The notes beneath the pieces are model-generated. The model had not been told where the DNA came from. It ran no database searches and saw only the letters and a list, made by a program, of their open reading frames with translations. Shown piece by piece: positions 36,155-45,579 of a stretch of 64,000 bases of DNA (position 1 is its first letter; each line of letters starts with the position of its first letter). The translations under genes were made by a program, and so were the position numbers. The DNA is from JBKBKN01 sp046294625 (GTDB lineage: Bacteria; Bacteroidota; Bacteroidia; M30B66), in the NCBI GenBank assembly GCA_046294625.1, contig JBKBKN010000001.1, positions 1 through 64,000 of the forward strand. Reading direction: 5' to 3'.

Positions 36155-36799
36155 TTAAATGAGATTTTCCTTTATTGCTTTTATCACAGCTTCAGTATTG
36201 CTGCGCACATGGAGTTTGCTGTAAATATTTTTCATGTGTGTGCGAACGGTTTCATAGCTGATGCCTAAAGCACTTGCAATCATTTTGAAGCTTTTTCCTT
36301 CTACTAGTGCACCTAACACTTCTTTTTCTTTATTGGTGAGTTGGTAATCATTGTCTTTTGTGGTAGCAGTAATTTTTTGAAACCTTTCCAATACCTTTCG
36401 TGCAATCGTCCCACTCATCGGCGAACCTCCTTTGTACACGTCTTTAATGGCTTGCAAATATGCATCCGATGATGCACTCTTCAATAAATATCCTGATGCT
36501 CCTGCACAAATCGCATCAAATATATATTGGTCATCCTGAAATACGGTTTGCATTAATACCTGCACATCTGGATATTGCTCCTTTATTTTTTTTACAGCAT
36601 CAATTCCATTCAAGCCGGGCATTTCAATATCCATCAATACCACATCAGGTTGATATTTTTCAAATTTTGAAGTCAGGTTAGAGCAGTCGTTATGTGCTCC
36701 TACACAGTGAAGCTCAGGATCATTGTCAATTAGATAGCTTAAGCTATCTCTTAAATGGTGGTTGTCTTCGAATACCTGTACCCTAATTTTGTATTGCAT
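36155..36799 (-). CDS. NarL/LuxR-family response regulator
   Basis: A 214-residue two-component regulator from the ATG at 36799. The receiver domain has acidic residues in VFEDNHHL, the phospho-acceptor Asp57 (VVLMDIEMPGLNG) and the conserved Lys in YLLKSASS. The C-terminal LuxR-type helix-turn-helix (LTNKEKEVLGALVEGKSFKMIA and SYETVRTHMKNIYSKL) binds DNA. No histidine kinase gene lies nearby, so it is an orphan in this window. Confidence 0.9.
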   Translation of the reverse strand: MQYKIRVQVFEDNHHLRDSLSYLIDNDPELHCVGAHNDCSNLTSKFEKYQPDVVLMDIEMPGLNGIDAVKKIKEQYPDVQVLMQTVFQDDQYIFDAICAGASGYLLKSASSDAYLQAIKDVYKGGSPMSGTIARKVLERFQKITATTKDNDYQLTNKEKEVLGALVEGKSFKMIASALGISYETVRTHMKNIYSKLHVRSNTEAVIKAIKENLI

Positions 36800-36874
36800 G
36801 CACAAATATAGCGGCTAAATTACTGATTAGCAACAAATTTAAGATACCACAAAAAGGGGATGACCTGTTTTAAT

Positions 36875-37450
36875 TTATTTCCAGCGGAAACTGTCTATCA
36901 GATGCATCACATCATCTTTGATGAATGCCTGTACCGGTGCCAGCGAATCGGCATTGGGTGTTGAGTTGAAATAAAGCGAGCCTCTAACAAAGTTACTTGA
37001 GCTGTCTGTTAAGAAAAACTGTAGCGATGATGCTGTATTGCCACCGATTTCATAGATCATACCCGAAACTTTATCTTCAGCTCGGTTCAAGATGAACTCG
37101 TCAATTTCACTCGCCTTGATGGTATGTTTGTAAGCCAAATTCCGTGTATCTTCAATAAATTTAGCCAGCTCGCTATAGTCGTTGACTTTTTTATAACTCA
37201 AATGAATGGTGCCTTTGTATTTAGAGAAATCAATATCATACCAGCATATTTCATTCAGACGATCTTTTCTAGGCTTGATTTGACTGTAGTTTGGAATTTC
37301 AAACGTAAAGCCGCAATCTGTTTCCACTGCGATATAGCTCTTTTTGGGAAAATCAATTCTAAAATAGGCTTTCGGCATAGGCATAGGGCTGTCCCCGCAA
37401 GCTGCAAATAACAAGATGAATAAGGTAAAAATGAATATCCTGATAAACAT
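36875..37450 (-). CDS. gldD: Gliding motility lipoprotein GldD
   Basis: A 191-residue lipoprotein from the ATG at 37450, with a lipobox ending at Cys18 (FAACG). The AYFRIDFPKKSY segment, the CGFTFEIPNYS block, CWYDIDFSKYKGTIHLSYK and AYKHTIKASEIDE follow GldD. GldD is required for gliding and T9SS function in Flavobacterium. The upstream open frame to 37534 has no ATG. The order mutY-ssb-gldD is a known neighbourhood, but gldE, which I expect between ssb and gldD, is absent. Confidence 0.85.
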   Translation of the reverse strand: MFIRIFIFTLFILLFAACGDSPMPMPKAYFRIDFPKKSYIAVETDCGFTFEIPNYSQIKPRKDRLNEICWYDIDFSKYKGTIHLSYKKVNDYSELAKFIEDTRNLAYKHTIKASEIDEFILNRAEDKVSGMIYEIGGNTASSLQFFLTDSSSNFVRGSLYFNSTPNADSLAPVQAFIKDDVMHLIDSFRWK

Positions 37451-37530
37451 TAGGCGGCTAATGTAAGTCTTATTTTCCAGTCTTTGTTGAATAATAGACT
37501 GACTACCCTTAATAAAGACGGCCTTTTTTA

Positions 37531-37956
37531 TCAAAATGGCAAGATGTTGCCATCATCATCATCCACATTGTTTGCCTGAATTCCAATCACATCTTCCATA
37601 GATGCTGTATGATTATGGCTGTCATCCTTCTTTTGACCTAACATGGTCAAAACTTCAGCGACCACTTCTGTAGAATATCTCTTCACCTTATCCTTGTCTT
37701 CCCAAGAGCGTGTGCGCAGTTTACCTTCAATGTAGACTTGAGAACCTTTTCTGACAATTTTTTCAGCTACTTCTGCCAAGCCTCGCCACAAAACGATGCT
37801 ATGCCATTCGGTCTGTTCCATTCGATTACCATCTTTTTTATAAATTTCGGTGGTAGCCAAAGGAAAGTTGGCCACTTTTACTCCGTTATCAAGGTTTCTG
37901 ATTTCAGGGTCTTTACCCACATTTCCTATCAGTATCACTTTGTTTACGCCTGCCAT
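37531..37956 (-). CDS. ssb: Single-stranded DNA-binding protein
   Basis: A 141-residue SSB: N-terminal OB fold (VNKVILIGNVGKDPEIR, WHSIVLWRGLAEVAEKIVRKGSQVYIEGKL) and an acidic C-terminal tip DDDDGNILPF, which recruits repair and replication partners. It coats single-stranded DNA. It sits between mutY (88 bases upstream) and gldD. Confidence 0.95.
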   Translation of the reverse strand: MAGVNKVILIGNVGKDPEIRNLDNGVKVANFPLATTEIYKKDGNRMEQTEWHSIVLWRGLAEVAEKIVRKGSQVYIEGKLRTRSWEDKDKVKRYSTEVVAEVLTMLGQKKDDSHNHTASMEDVIGIQANNVDDDDGNILPF

Positions 37957-38044
37957 AAAGAATTAGTGTAAGGGTTTATTCACACAAATATATTTACATT
38001 TTCGAACTGTGCAAAAAAAATTACATTAGGTCAATTAATTCTTG

Positions 38045-39106
38045 TTATTCAGAATATTTGTCTATTAATGCAGATATTTCAGGAGATTTTAAGAACTTTT
38101 TAATATGAATTGGATATGCTTTGTCGTGAATGTCACCGATGTAAATTTTTTCATAACCATCTATGCTGAACTCAGGATCAGGATGAAGGATGATTTTAAT
38201 TTGGTAATTTATTCTCTGATGTGTTAGCAGGTGTTTTTGTGGCTTTCCGGCATAAATCACCATTAGCTCATGCTCACCGTTAAGTTTATCGCTTAACGAA
38301 TCTAAATTTTGATCTCCTGTTTGTTCATTCAAAATAGGCTCCCAAAGACCAGTCCAGATATCGCCTTCCGGTCTGCGCCTAAGTAGTATATTTTTGCCTG
38401 TCAATACAAAGTAATAGGAAAAGAATCTGTTTTTTACTTCGTTTTTCTTCAACTTCACTGGATAGGCTTCCGGTTTTTGCTTTTCAAATGCAACACAATG
38501 TTCATTTACCGGACAATGCTCGCATTCAGGCTTCCTTGGTTTACATATCAGCGCGCCAAGTTCCATGATTGCCTGATTGTGGGAACTGCTGTTGTTTTTA
38601 ATGAGAAGTTTCTCAGCAATTTCAGAAATAATATTTTTCCCGTCTAAGCTATTTACGGCTTGTTCAATACCAAACAGACGTGAAATAACCCTTTGCACAT
38701 TGCCATCAACCACAGCATGAGGAAGATTGTAAGCAATTGATGCAATTGCGGCCGCTGTGTATGGACCGATGCCCGATATTTTGAGCAGCGCTTCATAATT
38801 GTCAGGGATATTACCGCTATGATGCTCAACGATTTGTTTCGCAGCTTTATGCAGATTCCTTGCTCTGCTGTAATAGCCTAAACCTTCCCACAATTTCATT
38901 AACTCATCTTGTTGGCAATTGGCAAGAAATTCTACAGAAGGAAAGGTCTCAATAAACTTGTAATAATAAGGTGTACCTTGTTCCACTCTTGTTTGTTGGA
39001 GAATCACTTCGCTTATCCAGATTTTATAGGGATCTTTTGTCCTTCGCCAAGGTAGGTCTCTTTTAGTCTTTTCATACCAGGTAATCAGTTTTTCTCCTAT
39101 CTCCAT
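38045..39106 (-). CDS. mutY: A/G-specific adenine glycosylase
   Basis: A 353-residue MutY that removes adenine mispaired with 8-oxoguanine. Visible are the helix-hairpin-helix glycosylase core with the catalytic Glu in WISEVILQQTRVEQG, the catalytic Asp in AVVDGNVQRVISR, the hairpin LLKISGIGPYTAAAIASIA, and the [4Fe-4S] cluster ligands CKPRKPECEHCPVNEHC. The C-terminal NUDIX-like domain (RFFSYYFVLTGKNILLRRRP, IWTGLWEPI) recognises 8-oxoG. Confidence 0.95.
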   Translation of the reverse strand: MEIGEKLITWYEKTKRDLPWRRTKDPYKIWISEVILQQTRVEQGTPYYYKFIETFPSVEFLANCQQDELMKLWEGLGYYSRARNLHKAAKQIVEHHSGNIPDNYEALLKISGIGPYTAAAIASIAYNLPHAVVDGNVQRVISRLFGIEQAVNSLDGKNIISEIAEKLLIKNNSSSHNQAIMELGALICKPRKPECEHCPVNEHCVAFEKQKPEAYPVKLKKNEVKNRFFSYYFVLTGKNILLRRRPEGDIWTGLWEPILNEQTGDQNLDSLSDKLNGEHELMVIYAGKPQKHLLTHQRINYQIKIILHPDPEFSIDGYEKIYIGDIHDKAYPIHIKKFLKSPEISALIDKYSE

Positions 39107-39179
39107 GCAGCAAATTTACACCAGCTTGAGTCGCAAGATTTTTTTGCAAAAAATATTTTTCAGTTAATCGGATTGTAAG

Positions 39180-39187
39180 TATCTTTG
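39180..39187 (+). promoter_or_regulatory. Promoter -7 box of the HU gene
   Basis: TATCTTTG, an exact TAnnTTTG box followed by CCACC, 58 bases before the HU start. The same octamer is used in the CRISPR leader. Confidence 0.55.
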
Positions 39188-39244
39188 CCACCCGTTTTTT
39201 AAAAGCATAACTAGCAGATAGACAAATTAATAAATATAAGTAAA

Positions 39245-39529
39245 ATGACAAAAGCAGAAATTGTTGCTGAAATAGCAGAAAAAACTGGAATTGAAAAAGT
39301 AACGGTTCAAGCATCCATTGAGGCCTTTATGAAGTCTGTAAAAAACAACCTTTCCAAAGGTGAAAATATATATCTGCGTGGTTTTGGCAGTTTTGTGATT
39401 AAAAAAAGAGCTGAGAAAAAGGGAAGAAACATATCAAGAAATACGACGATAGTTATTCCTGCGCATTATGTTCCTTCATTTAAGCCTGCCAAGGTTTTTG
39501 CTGATAAAATTAAGAAAGCGGTAAAATAA
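39245..39529 (+). CDS. HU/IHF-family DNA-binding protein
   Basis: A 94-residue histone-like protein: MTKAEIVAEIAEKTGIEKV start, the GENIYLRGFGSFVIKKRAEKKGRN beta-arm region and a lysine-rich end. It bends and compacts DNA as a dimer and could serve as the host factor for spacer integration, though that is only a possibility. It is divergent from mutY, a conserved arrangement in Bacteroidota. Confidence 0.92.
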   Translation: MTKAEIVAEIAEKTGIEKVTVQASIEAFMKSVKNNLSKGENIYLRGFGSFVIKKRAEKKGRNISRNTTIVIPAHYVPSFKPAKVFADKIKKAVK

Positions 39530-39538
39530 GGATTTACG

Positions 39539-40375
39539 ATGTTAACAAAACAGTTGGGTATAATAATAGCATGCGGATTGATAGGAACGGCATTGTTTCT
39601 AGCTCCTCGAACTGCTATGTATTCAACTGATGGCCAAAAGGTGTCGAACGAAATACTCCATTTCGATGATGTTTTTTTGGAACAGCTTTCATCCGTAAAA
39701 AGCAAGTTGGAACCAACTGAATTATTTGCTGTAGAATCATTTCAAGAAAAATTTGAAAATGCAGAGAGCGTTTCAGAAAAACTTCAATGGCTCGACTCAC
39801 TTATTGTAAGTTGGGACAGGTTGATGCGTCCCGGCATATCAGCGGAATTTGCTGTGAAGAAAGCGGAATTAAGTGCGAATGCACTTTACTGGGAGATTGC
39901 AGGTCGCAGATATACCAATATGTTGCCATTTTTTAATGGAGAAGATAAAATGATGATCGGAGGGCGCGCTATATTTTGCTTGGAGCAGGCAATTAATCTC
40001 GGTGGAAGCGCCGAGCCAATTGAGACTCAGCTCGCCATTGCTCGTGTTGAAGGGTCTGACGATCCCATGACCGGAATTTTGAAACTCAGAGAAATTGCAG
40101 AAAGAAATCCATTAAATAAAGATGCACAATTGAATTTGGGTTATTTCTCCATGCAAACAGGTCAGCATGAAAAAGCGATTGAGCGGTTTGGCAAAGTGCT
40201 TGCTCATCACCCCGATGAATTGGTCGTGTTGTTTTATATCAGCGAAGCTTACTTAGCTTCGGGAGATAAGCAAAATGCAATAAAAGCACTAAACGACTTC
40301 ATTAGCCGAGTGAATAAAGAAGAAGTAGAAGCAATTGAAGAAGCAAGAAAACGAATTAAAAATATTACTAACTAA
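39539..40375 (+). CDS. TPR-repeat protein
   Basis: A 278-residue protein with one N-terminal hydrophobic segment (LGIIIACGLIGTALFLAP), so membrane-anchored or exported, and tetratricopeptide repeats in the C-terminal half (KDAQLNLGYFSMQTGQHEKAIERF and LVVLFYISEAYLASGDKQNAIKAL). The repeats suggest protein-protein contacts. It starts 9 bases after the HU gene and precedes a tiny basic-peptide gene. Confidence 0.75.
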   Translation: MLTKQLGIIIACGLIGTALFLAPRTAMYSTDGQKVSNEILHFDDVFLEQLSSVKSKLEPTELFAVESFQEKFENAESVSEKLQWLDSLIVSWDRLMRPGISAEFAVKKAELSANALYWEIAGRRYTNMLPFFNGEDKMMIGGRAIFCLEQAINLGGSAEPIETQLAIARVEGSDDPMTGILKLREIAERNPLNKDAQLNLGYFSMQTGQHEKAIERFGKVLAHHPDELVVLFYISEAYLASGDKQNAIKALNDFISRVNKEEVEAIEEARKRIKNITN

Positions 40376-40389
40376 AAGAATTCAAAATT

Positions 40390-40479
40390 ATGCCAAGCGG
40401 TAAGAAAAGAAAAAGACATAAAATGGCGACTCACAAACGCAAAAAGCGTCTTAGAAAGAATCGTCATAAAAAGAAATAA
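40390..40479 (+). CDS. 29-residue AURKAIP1/COX24-like basic peptide
   Basis: An intact 29-codon frame beginning MPSGKKRKRHKMATHKRKKR; more than half of the residues are Lys or Arg. It matches the small proteins of Bacteroidota annotated with the AURKAIP1/COX24 domain, related to tiny ribosome-associated subunits. It starts 14 bases after the TPR gene stop and precedes the RNase E/G gene. A ribosomal role is inferred from family naming and composition. Confidence 0.75.
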   Translation: MPSGKKRKRHKMATHKRKKRLRKNRHKKK

Positions 40480-40590
40480 TCGAGCTGACTTTTATTGTAA
40501 AGTAAATGCTTCATAGTATTTGACTTTGAGGATTCATGCAGTTAGCGGATGCTTATGTGTCCGCTTTTTACTAATTTAATAGCATTGATA

Positions 40591-42141
40591 GTGAATAAAG
40601 AATTAATCATCAATGCCAATGAATCCGAAATAATAATTGCTTTATTAGAAGATAAGCGACTTGTTGAAATCACAAAGGAAAAAACGAATAATAACTTTTC
40701 CGTTGGTGATATTTATTTGGGTCGGGTAAAGAAAGTAATGCCCGGCTTGAATGCTGCATTTGTTGATGTGGGCTATGAGAAAGATGCTTTTTTGCATTAT
40801 CTCGATCTAGGACCGCAAGTTAACAGCTTAAATAAATTTTTAAAGCAAGGTTTATCGGGTAAACTTGGCAAAAAGGCTTTAGCTGATTTTCAGTGCGAAG
40901 CCGATATAAAGAAGGATGGTAAGATAGGAAATATTTTGAGTGTCAATCAGAGTGTCTTGGTGCAAATAGCTAAAGAACCTATTTCTACAAAGGGGCCAAG
41001 AATAAGTTCTGAAATATCCATTGCCGGCCGCTATCTAGTGCTGGTTCCTTTCTCCGAAAAGGTTTCTGTTTCGCAAAAAATAAAAGATAGCGAAGAACGG
41101 AATCGTTTAAAAAAAATTATTCTAGGTATAAAACCCAAAAATTTTGGGGTCATTATCAGAACAGTGGCAGAACACAAAAAAGTTGCCGATATTGAAAATG
41201 ACCTTTTGGAATTGGAGCAGCGTTGGGAGCAAATGGTATCTAATTTGAAATCATCGCAACCACGTCAGAAAGTTTTAGGAGAGATCAATAGAACTTCGGC
41301 CTTATTGCGTGATGTTTTGAATGATTCCTTCAACAGCATTGTTGTCAACGATTCTGCATTGTATCAGGAAATCAAACAGTATATTCACAATATTTCACCC
41401 GATAAAGAAAAGATTGTAAAGCATTATAAAGGTAAGGAAGAGGTATTTGAGCATTTTGGTATTGACCGCCAAATAAAAGCAGTGTTTGGCAAGAATGTGA
41501 GCATGAAGAGTGGTGCTTATTTGATTATTGAGCACACCGAAGCGATGCATGTTATCGATGTTAATAGTGGCCACCGTAATCGCTCAGAATCTGATCAGGA
41601 AACCAATGCTCTTGATACAAACTTGGAAGCCGCTTCTGAAATAGCGCGACAGCTTAGGTTACGTGATATGGGCGGCATAATTGTAATTGACTTTATTGAT
41701 ATGCACTCGGCCACCAATCGCAAATTGCTCTTCGACAGGCTAAAAGAAGAAATGCGTAATGACAGAGCCAAGCATACCGTACTCCCACCAAGCAAGTTTG
41801 GATTGATTCAAATAACTCGCCAGCGTGTGCGTCCGGAGTTGATTATCGAAACATTAGAAAAATGCCCTGCATGTGGAGGTACAGGTGAAGTACAAGCGTC
41901 TATTCTTATTGCAGATGAGATTGAAAACAACCTCAGATACATAGTTAAAGAGCAAAATGAAAAAAGGGTAAAATTATTTGTTAATCCTGTTCTAAAGGCA
42001 TTTTTATCATCTGGTTGGCCTTCGATTAGAATGAAATGGTATTTGAAATATAAAACATGGGTTCCATTAAAATCGATAAGTTCTTATCATTTTCTGGAAT
42101 ATCATTTTGTAAACAGTCGCGATGAAGAAATTAAGCTATAA
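40591..42141 (+). CDS. rng: Ribonuclease E/G family protein
   Basis: A 516-residue endoribonuclease from a GTG start at 40591 (VNKELIINANESEIIIALLED); an ATG at 40549 would add 14 unrelated residues. The S1 domain (VGDIYLGRVKKVMPGLNAAFVDVG) is followed by the DNase I-like catalytic part with Asp residues in GGIIVIDFIDMH, and the zinc-link CPACGGTG. It lacks the long RNase E scaffold tail and so resembles RNase G, acting in rRNA maturation and mRNA decay. A strong terminator follows. Confidence 0.9.
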   Translation: MNKELIINANESEIIIALLEDKRLVEITKEKTNNNFSVGDIYLGRVKKVMPGLNAAFVDVGYEKDAFLHYLDLGPQVNSLNKFLKQGLSGKLGKKALADFQCEADIKKDGKIGNILSVNQSVLVQIAKEPISTKGPRISSEISIAGRYLVLVPFSEKVSVSQKIKDSEERNRLKKIILGIKPKNFGVIIRTVAEHKKVADIENDLLELEQRWEQMVSNLKSSQPRQKVLGEINRTSALLRDVLNDSFNSIVVNDSALYQEIKQYIHNISPDKEKIVKHYKGKEEVFEHFGIDRQIKAVFGKNVSMKSGAYLIIEHTEAMHVIDVNSGHRNRSESDQETNALDTNLEAASEIARQLRLRDMGGIIVIDFIDMHSATNRKLLFDRLKEEMRNDRAKHTVLPPSKFGLIQITRQRVRPELIIETLEKCPACGGTGEVQASILIADEIENNLRYIVKEQNEKRVKLFVNPVLKAFLSSGWPSIRMKWYLKYKTWVPLKSISSYHFLEYHFVNSRDEEIKL

Positions 42142-42171
42142 AAAAAAGCCCCGATTAGCGGGGCTTTTTTT
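42141..42171. terminator. Bidirectional terminator after rng
   Basis: A 13-bp stem (42141-42153 with 42159-42171) with GCCCCG/CGGGGC core, 5-base loop, flanking A- and T-runs. It serves rng and the convergent gld operon. Confidence 0.93.
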
Positions 42172-42189
42172 ATACATTTTAACTTTTTA

Positions 42190-43050
42190 TTAAAATTCCC
42201 AAAGGTCATGCTCGAAGTTGACGATATCTAGTTTAATTCTCTCTGCTTCAAGCAAAGCGTCCATTCCCGTTTTGTATTCAACGATTGTTCGGTTAAACAC
42301 GTTTTCTTCTTTCACAATGTAACTACTGAACTGACGCTTCCAAAACAGGTCGTCGAATGTTCTTCTTTCAGCAGTATTGAACCGGTTAAACACATCGTAT
42401 TTGGCCAATACCTCTCTTGCATGTGGGAAGTAAATCCAAAATAATGGTTGTGGTGGACGTGCCGGATCTTCGTTATCATACAGCGGACAGATAGCGATAA
42501 TTCTCACGTCTAGCACTGAGCGTTGTTTGTCGAAGAACCAATCTTCTTTAATCAAATAAGATCGAATTCGATTGGTAGCGAAGATTTCTTTGATAGTAAT
42601 TTCTTCTTCTTCATTCGGGTCATCTAACTTAGGTCGTGTAATGGTTTTCTCTTTATTCACCATTTTTTCGATCTCAGTAGCGGTCATTTGCACTTTGAAA
42701 TCTTCGTCTTCGAAGCCAAATGTGTAAGCCCTTAAAACACCTTCTGTAACAACAGCAGAATATAGAATCTCTGCAAGATTTTTGATTCCATTTACTTCGT
42801 TTCCTTGTGGATAGAATAATGGTAAATTCATTTTTTCTCTAAGATCAATTTTCCGCCAGACCCTTTTACTCCACATCACATCTGCTTCACGCAAATGAGT
42901 GTATTCAATTGGTTTCTTAGAAGAATTGTGCTCTTTTTTGTAAACCCCGTTAAGAGGCGCGTCGCCCAGGATGCTCTGACCGAATGATGCTGTTTGCCAT
43001 CCTAAGTAGATCAAGCAGGACAGCATTGCAATTTTAATGGACTTGCGCAT
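42190..43050 (-). CDS. gldN: T9SS ring-associated protein GldN
   Basis: A 286-residue periplasmic protein with a signal peptide (about residues 1-24, ending ASFG). The GldN/PorN pattern is clear: DAPLNGVYKKEHN, ADVMWSKRVWRKIDLREKMNLPL, and FWIYFPHAREVLAKYDVFN. GldN works with GldK to form the outer-membrane-linked ring of the T9SS. It is the last gene of the operon, 11 bases after gldM, and is followed by a terminator. Confidence 0.94.
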   Translation of the reverse strand: MRKSIKIAMLSCLIYLGWQTASFGQSILGDAPLNGVYKKEHNSSKKPIEYTHLREADVMWSKRVWRKIDLREKMNLPLFYPQGNEVNGIKNLAEILYSAVVTEGVLRAYTFGFEDEDFKVQMTATEIEKMVNKEKTITRPKLDDPNEEEEITIKEIFATNRIRSYLIKEDWFFDKQRSVLDVRIIAICPLYDNEDPARPPQPLFWIYFPHAREVLAKYDVFNRFNTAERRTFDDLFWKRQFSSYIVKEENVFNRTIVEYKTGMDALLEAERIKLDIVNFEHDLWEF

Positions 43051-43061
43051 ATAGAGATGTT

Positions 43062-44633
43062 TTAGATAATTTTAAATGATGCAGTAAGCGTTCTTTTCGA
43101 TCCGTCCGGTCCCTGCACAATGATATCATCGAAGTACAGCTTTGCACCAGGCTTAAGTTTGCTTATAATTCTACTTTCGGCTTCAGGACTAAAACGTGCA
43201 CCTTGATTCACTACTCGATTGTCGAGCCCTCCACTTGGCGTGCTCACTTCGTATGACAAAACGTTAAACTTGGCTTCAAAGTCGAAATTGTCGAGCACCG
43301 CTGTCAAACCGCCTGCATTTCTGATTTCAGCAACAGAAAGGGCAGAACCTGGTTCTTTTCCTAACACTTTTGCAACGGGATTAGGAATACGTTTGATTCT
43401 AAATTCCAATGAACCCATGGGTGATGTTTTACCATCAGCCGTTTTTGCTGAAACGTTGATTTTACATTTTCCAGGTTGAGTGACGTTTACAACAGATTCA
43501 CCATTTGGATTATAGGTAACAGTGCCAGGTCCTTCCATTGATACTGAAACATTGCTTGGTGCAACACCCGGCACAGATATGGAAACCGGATTTGGAACAC
43601 CAATGTAAAAAACGTTCATTTTGGTAGGTGATACTACTGCAGTTGGTCTTGAAGCGATAAACTTAGTTTCAAATGGGAGTTCTTTATCTTCCCCATCCGG
43701 ACCTTTCATAAATACAGAGCCTTTCACAGTTTGTTCACCTTCTGTTGATGGGCGGGTTTTGTAAACAGCCATTCCATCTTCTGTATCCGTAATTTCTCTT
43801 CCACCAACAACAACACGTGGCTGAAGGGTAGTGCTGTATGCCGCAACAAAAATTCTTGCCGTAAACTCGTCTCCAATGAGGACAAAGCCACTTGACGGGA
43901 TTACCTGAGCAACAACATTATCTACTTTAAAGGATTCTGCATCAATTGCTCCTAAAAGCTTATTTACGATTTCACCCTCAGCATTTCTAACTTCTGTTTG
44001 CAATTGCGAAAGAAGTGTTACTACCGCTGCAAGGGGAAGGTGATAAAACTTATTAGACTCCCATGTTTCTGTTTGTGTTCCTCTTGCTGGAGGGTCATCG
44101 GTAAATAGGCCAATACTAAAATTCTCAGCACCACGAATACCTTTTACCTTAGAAAGCAAATTATCTCTAAATGTTGCTAGTTTGTCCTTCAACTCGCTTG
44201 CTCTTGCTCCTTGACAGTGTATGTCTGTTCCACACATGAAATTAGTGGTATTGTCATACTTGTCTTTGTTCATGATATTTCTAACCTGTGTTGTATCTGC
44301 TACTTCAGGCGGAACACCATCTTCCATGGAAATCAAATCTCTTTTAATTTCATGGATGTAGGCAAACATTTCATCGCTTAGCTTTTTGACTTCGCGGGCT
44401 TTATCGTTGAATGGTTTCACTTTTGCCGGGTTGTTAGCTTCCTGATCGTCAAACACCTTATAAAGAATCGCATTTCGGCTAGCAAAGTTTACTGATGTTC
44501 TTTCCAGTCCTTCGTTAACAACAACAAAAGCTTCTAAGATTTCTTTAGATACGTTCAATGCAAGCAGAGCTGTCAGTACAAGGTACATCATACCGATCAT
44601 CTTCTGCCTTGGGGTTTCCTTTCCTCCTGCCAT
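43062..44633 (-). CDS. gldM: T9SS motor shaft protein GldM
   Basis: A 523-residue protein with one N-terminal transmembrane helix in MIGMMYLVLTALLALNVSKEILEAF, exactly as in GldM/PorM, and a long periplasmic part of helical and Ig-like domains (VSGRTQ-type repeats such as VNVTQPGKCKINVSAKTADG). GldL and GldM form the proton-driven motor in the inner membrane; the GldM dimer spans the periplasm to the GldK/GldN ring. It lies 54 bases after gldL. Confidence 0.95.
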   Translation of the reverse strand: MAGGKETPRQKMIGMMYLVLTALLALNVSKEILEAFVVVNEGLERTSVNFASRNAILYKVFDDQEANNPAKVKPFNDKAREVKKLSDEMFAYIHEIKRDLISMEDGVPPEVADTTQVRNIMNKDKYDNTTNFMCGTDIHCQGARASELKDKLATFRDNLLSKVKGIRGAENFSIGLFTDDPPARGTQTETWESNKFYHLPLAAVVTLLSQLQTEVRNAEGEIVNKLLGAIDAESFKVDNVVAQVIPSSGFVLIGDEFTARIFVAAYSTTLQPRVVVGGREITDTEDGMAVYKTRPSTEGEQTVKGSVFMKGPDGEDKELPFETKFIASRPTAVVSPTKMNVFYIGVPNPVSISVPGVAPSNVSVSMEGPGTVTYNPNGESVVNVTQPGKCKINVSAKTADGKTSPMGSLEFRIKRIPNPVAKVLGKEPGSALSVAEIRNAGGLTAVLDNFDFEAKFNVLSYEVSTPSGGLDNRVVNQGARFSPEAESRIISKLKPGAKLYFDDIIVQGPDGSKRTLTASFKII

Positions 44634-44687
44634 TTTTTCTACGCTTTATTTTTTTTTGATTTGTATATGTTTGTTTAGCGAAGACAA

Positions 44688-45494
44688 TTAGTTCTTGAAT
44701 GACATTGCATTCAACATATTACCATAAATGGTGTTAAGAGAAGATAAGTTATTGCTGAGTTGTGCAATTTCTTCTTTGTACTTCTGAGTGTCAGCAATTG
44801 ATGCATTGAGATTGCTCATCATCAGCTCAAGTCCTTCATACAATTGTGATGTAGCTTTTGTATGCTGTGCTGCACCACTCAACTGAAGTTCATAAATGGA
44901 ATTAAGTTCTGCAAGATTCTTAGACACTTTCTGAAGTTGTTCTCCATATGTAGCACCATCCTGATTGGACATTGTTAGACCAGTTAAAGATTCTGAAGCT
45001 TTTATATAAGAATGAGATAGGCTTTCAACAGATTTTGATGCTGTTTTTATATTAGAAACGTATTCATCAGTTGCAACAGATGCATCTGTAATATCAGCAA
45101 GTTTAGATGTATTCTCACTTAATACTTTCAGACTGTTTCCAAGACTTTCGATTAGTTCCGGACCAACTTTAGCATCTTCCAGCATTTTGTCAAGTTCTTG
45201 AGTTATGCTATCTTTTTTACCAGCTACAGCTTTTTTACTTTTCTTGTCTCCATCATCGTGCATGCCAGCTAATTCAGGATAAACTAAGGACCAATCTGGT
45301 TCTTCATGTGGCTTTTCGAAGGCTGAAATAAAGAAAATTCCAGCTTCTGTTAAAAGTCCAACCATGAGCATTTCATTTGCACCTTTCCAGTGAAGGATTT
45401 TAAATAAGGCTCCGATGATCACGATAGCTGCACCGATACCATAAATCATACCCATGATTCTTTTACCCTTTTTTGTTGCCAGAAAATTTGCCAT
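44688..45494 (-). CDS. gldL: T9SS motor protein GldL
   Basis: A 268-residue inner membrane protein with two transmembrane helices (IMGMIYGIGAAIVIIGALFKIL and MLMVGLLTEAGIFFISAF) and a cytoplasmic coiled-coil tail. The second helix carries Glu50, equivalent to the glutamate implicated in proton-driven GldLM rotation. Downstream is the EEPDWSLVYPELAG motif of the family. It lies between gldK (85 bases) and gldM (54 bases). Confidence 0.95.
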   Translation of the reverse strand: MANFLATKKGKRIMGMIYGIGAAIVIIGALFKILHWKGANEMLMVGLLTEAGIFFISAFEKPHEEPDWSLVYPELAGMHDDGDKKSKKAVAGKKDSITQELDKMLEDAKVGPELIESLGNSLKVLSENTSKLADITDASVATDEYVSNIKTASKSVESLSHSYIKASESLTGLTMSNQDGATYGEQLQKVSKNLAELNSIYELQLSGAAQHTKATSQLYEGLELMMSNLNASIADTQKYKEEIAQLSNNLSSLNTIYGNMLNAMSFKN

Positions 45495-45579
45495 TTTTCT
45501 TAATTGTTTTAGTTTTTGTGAATGTTAATTAATTATTGATAGTTTCGATTATTAACGCTTTTTAGCAAATAATATTGTG

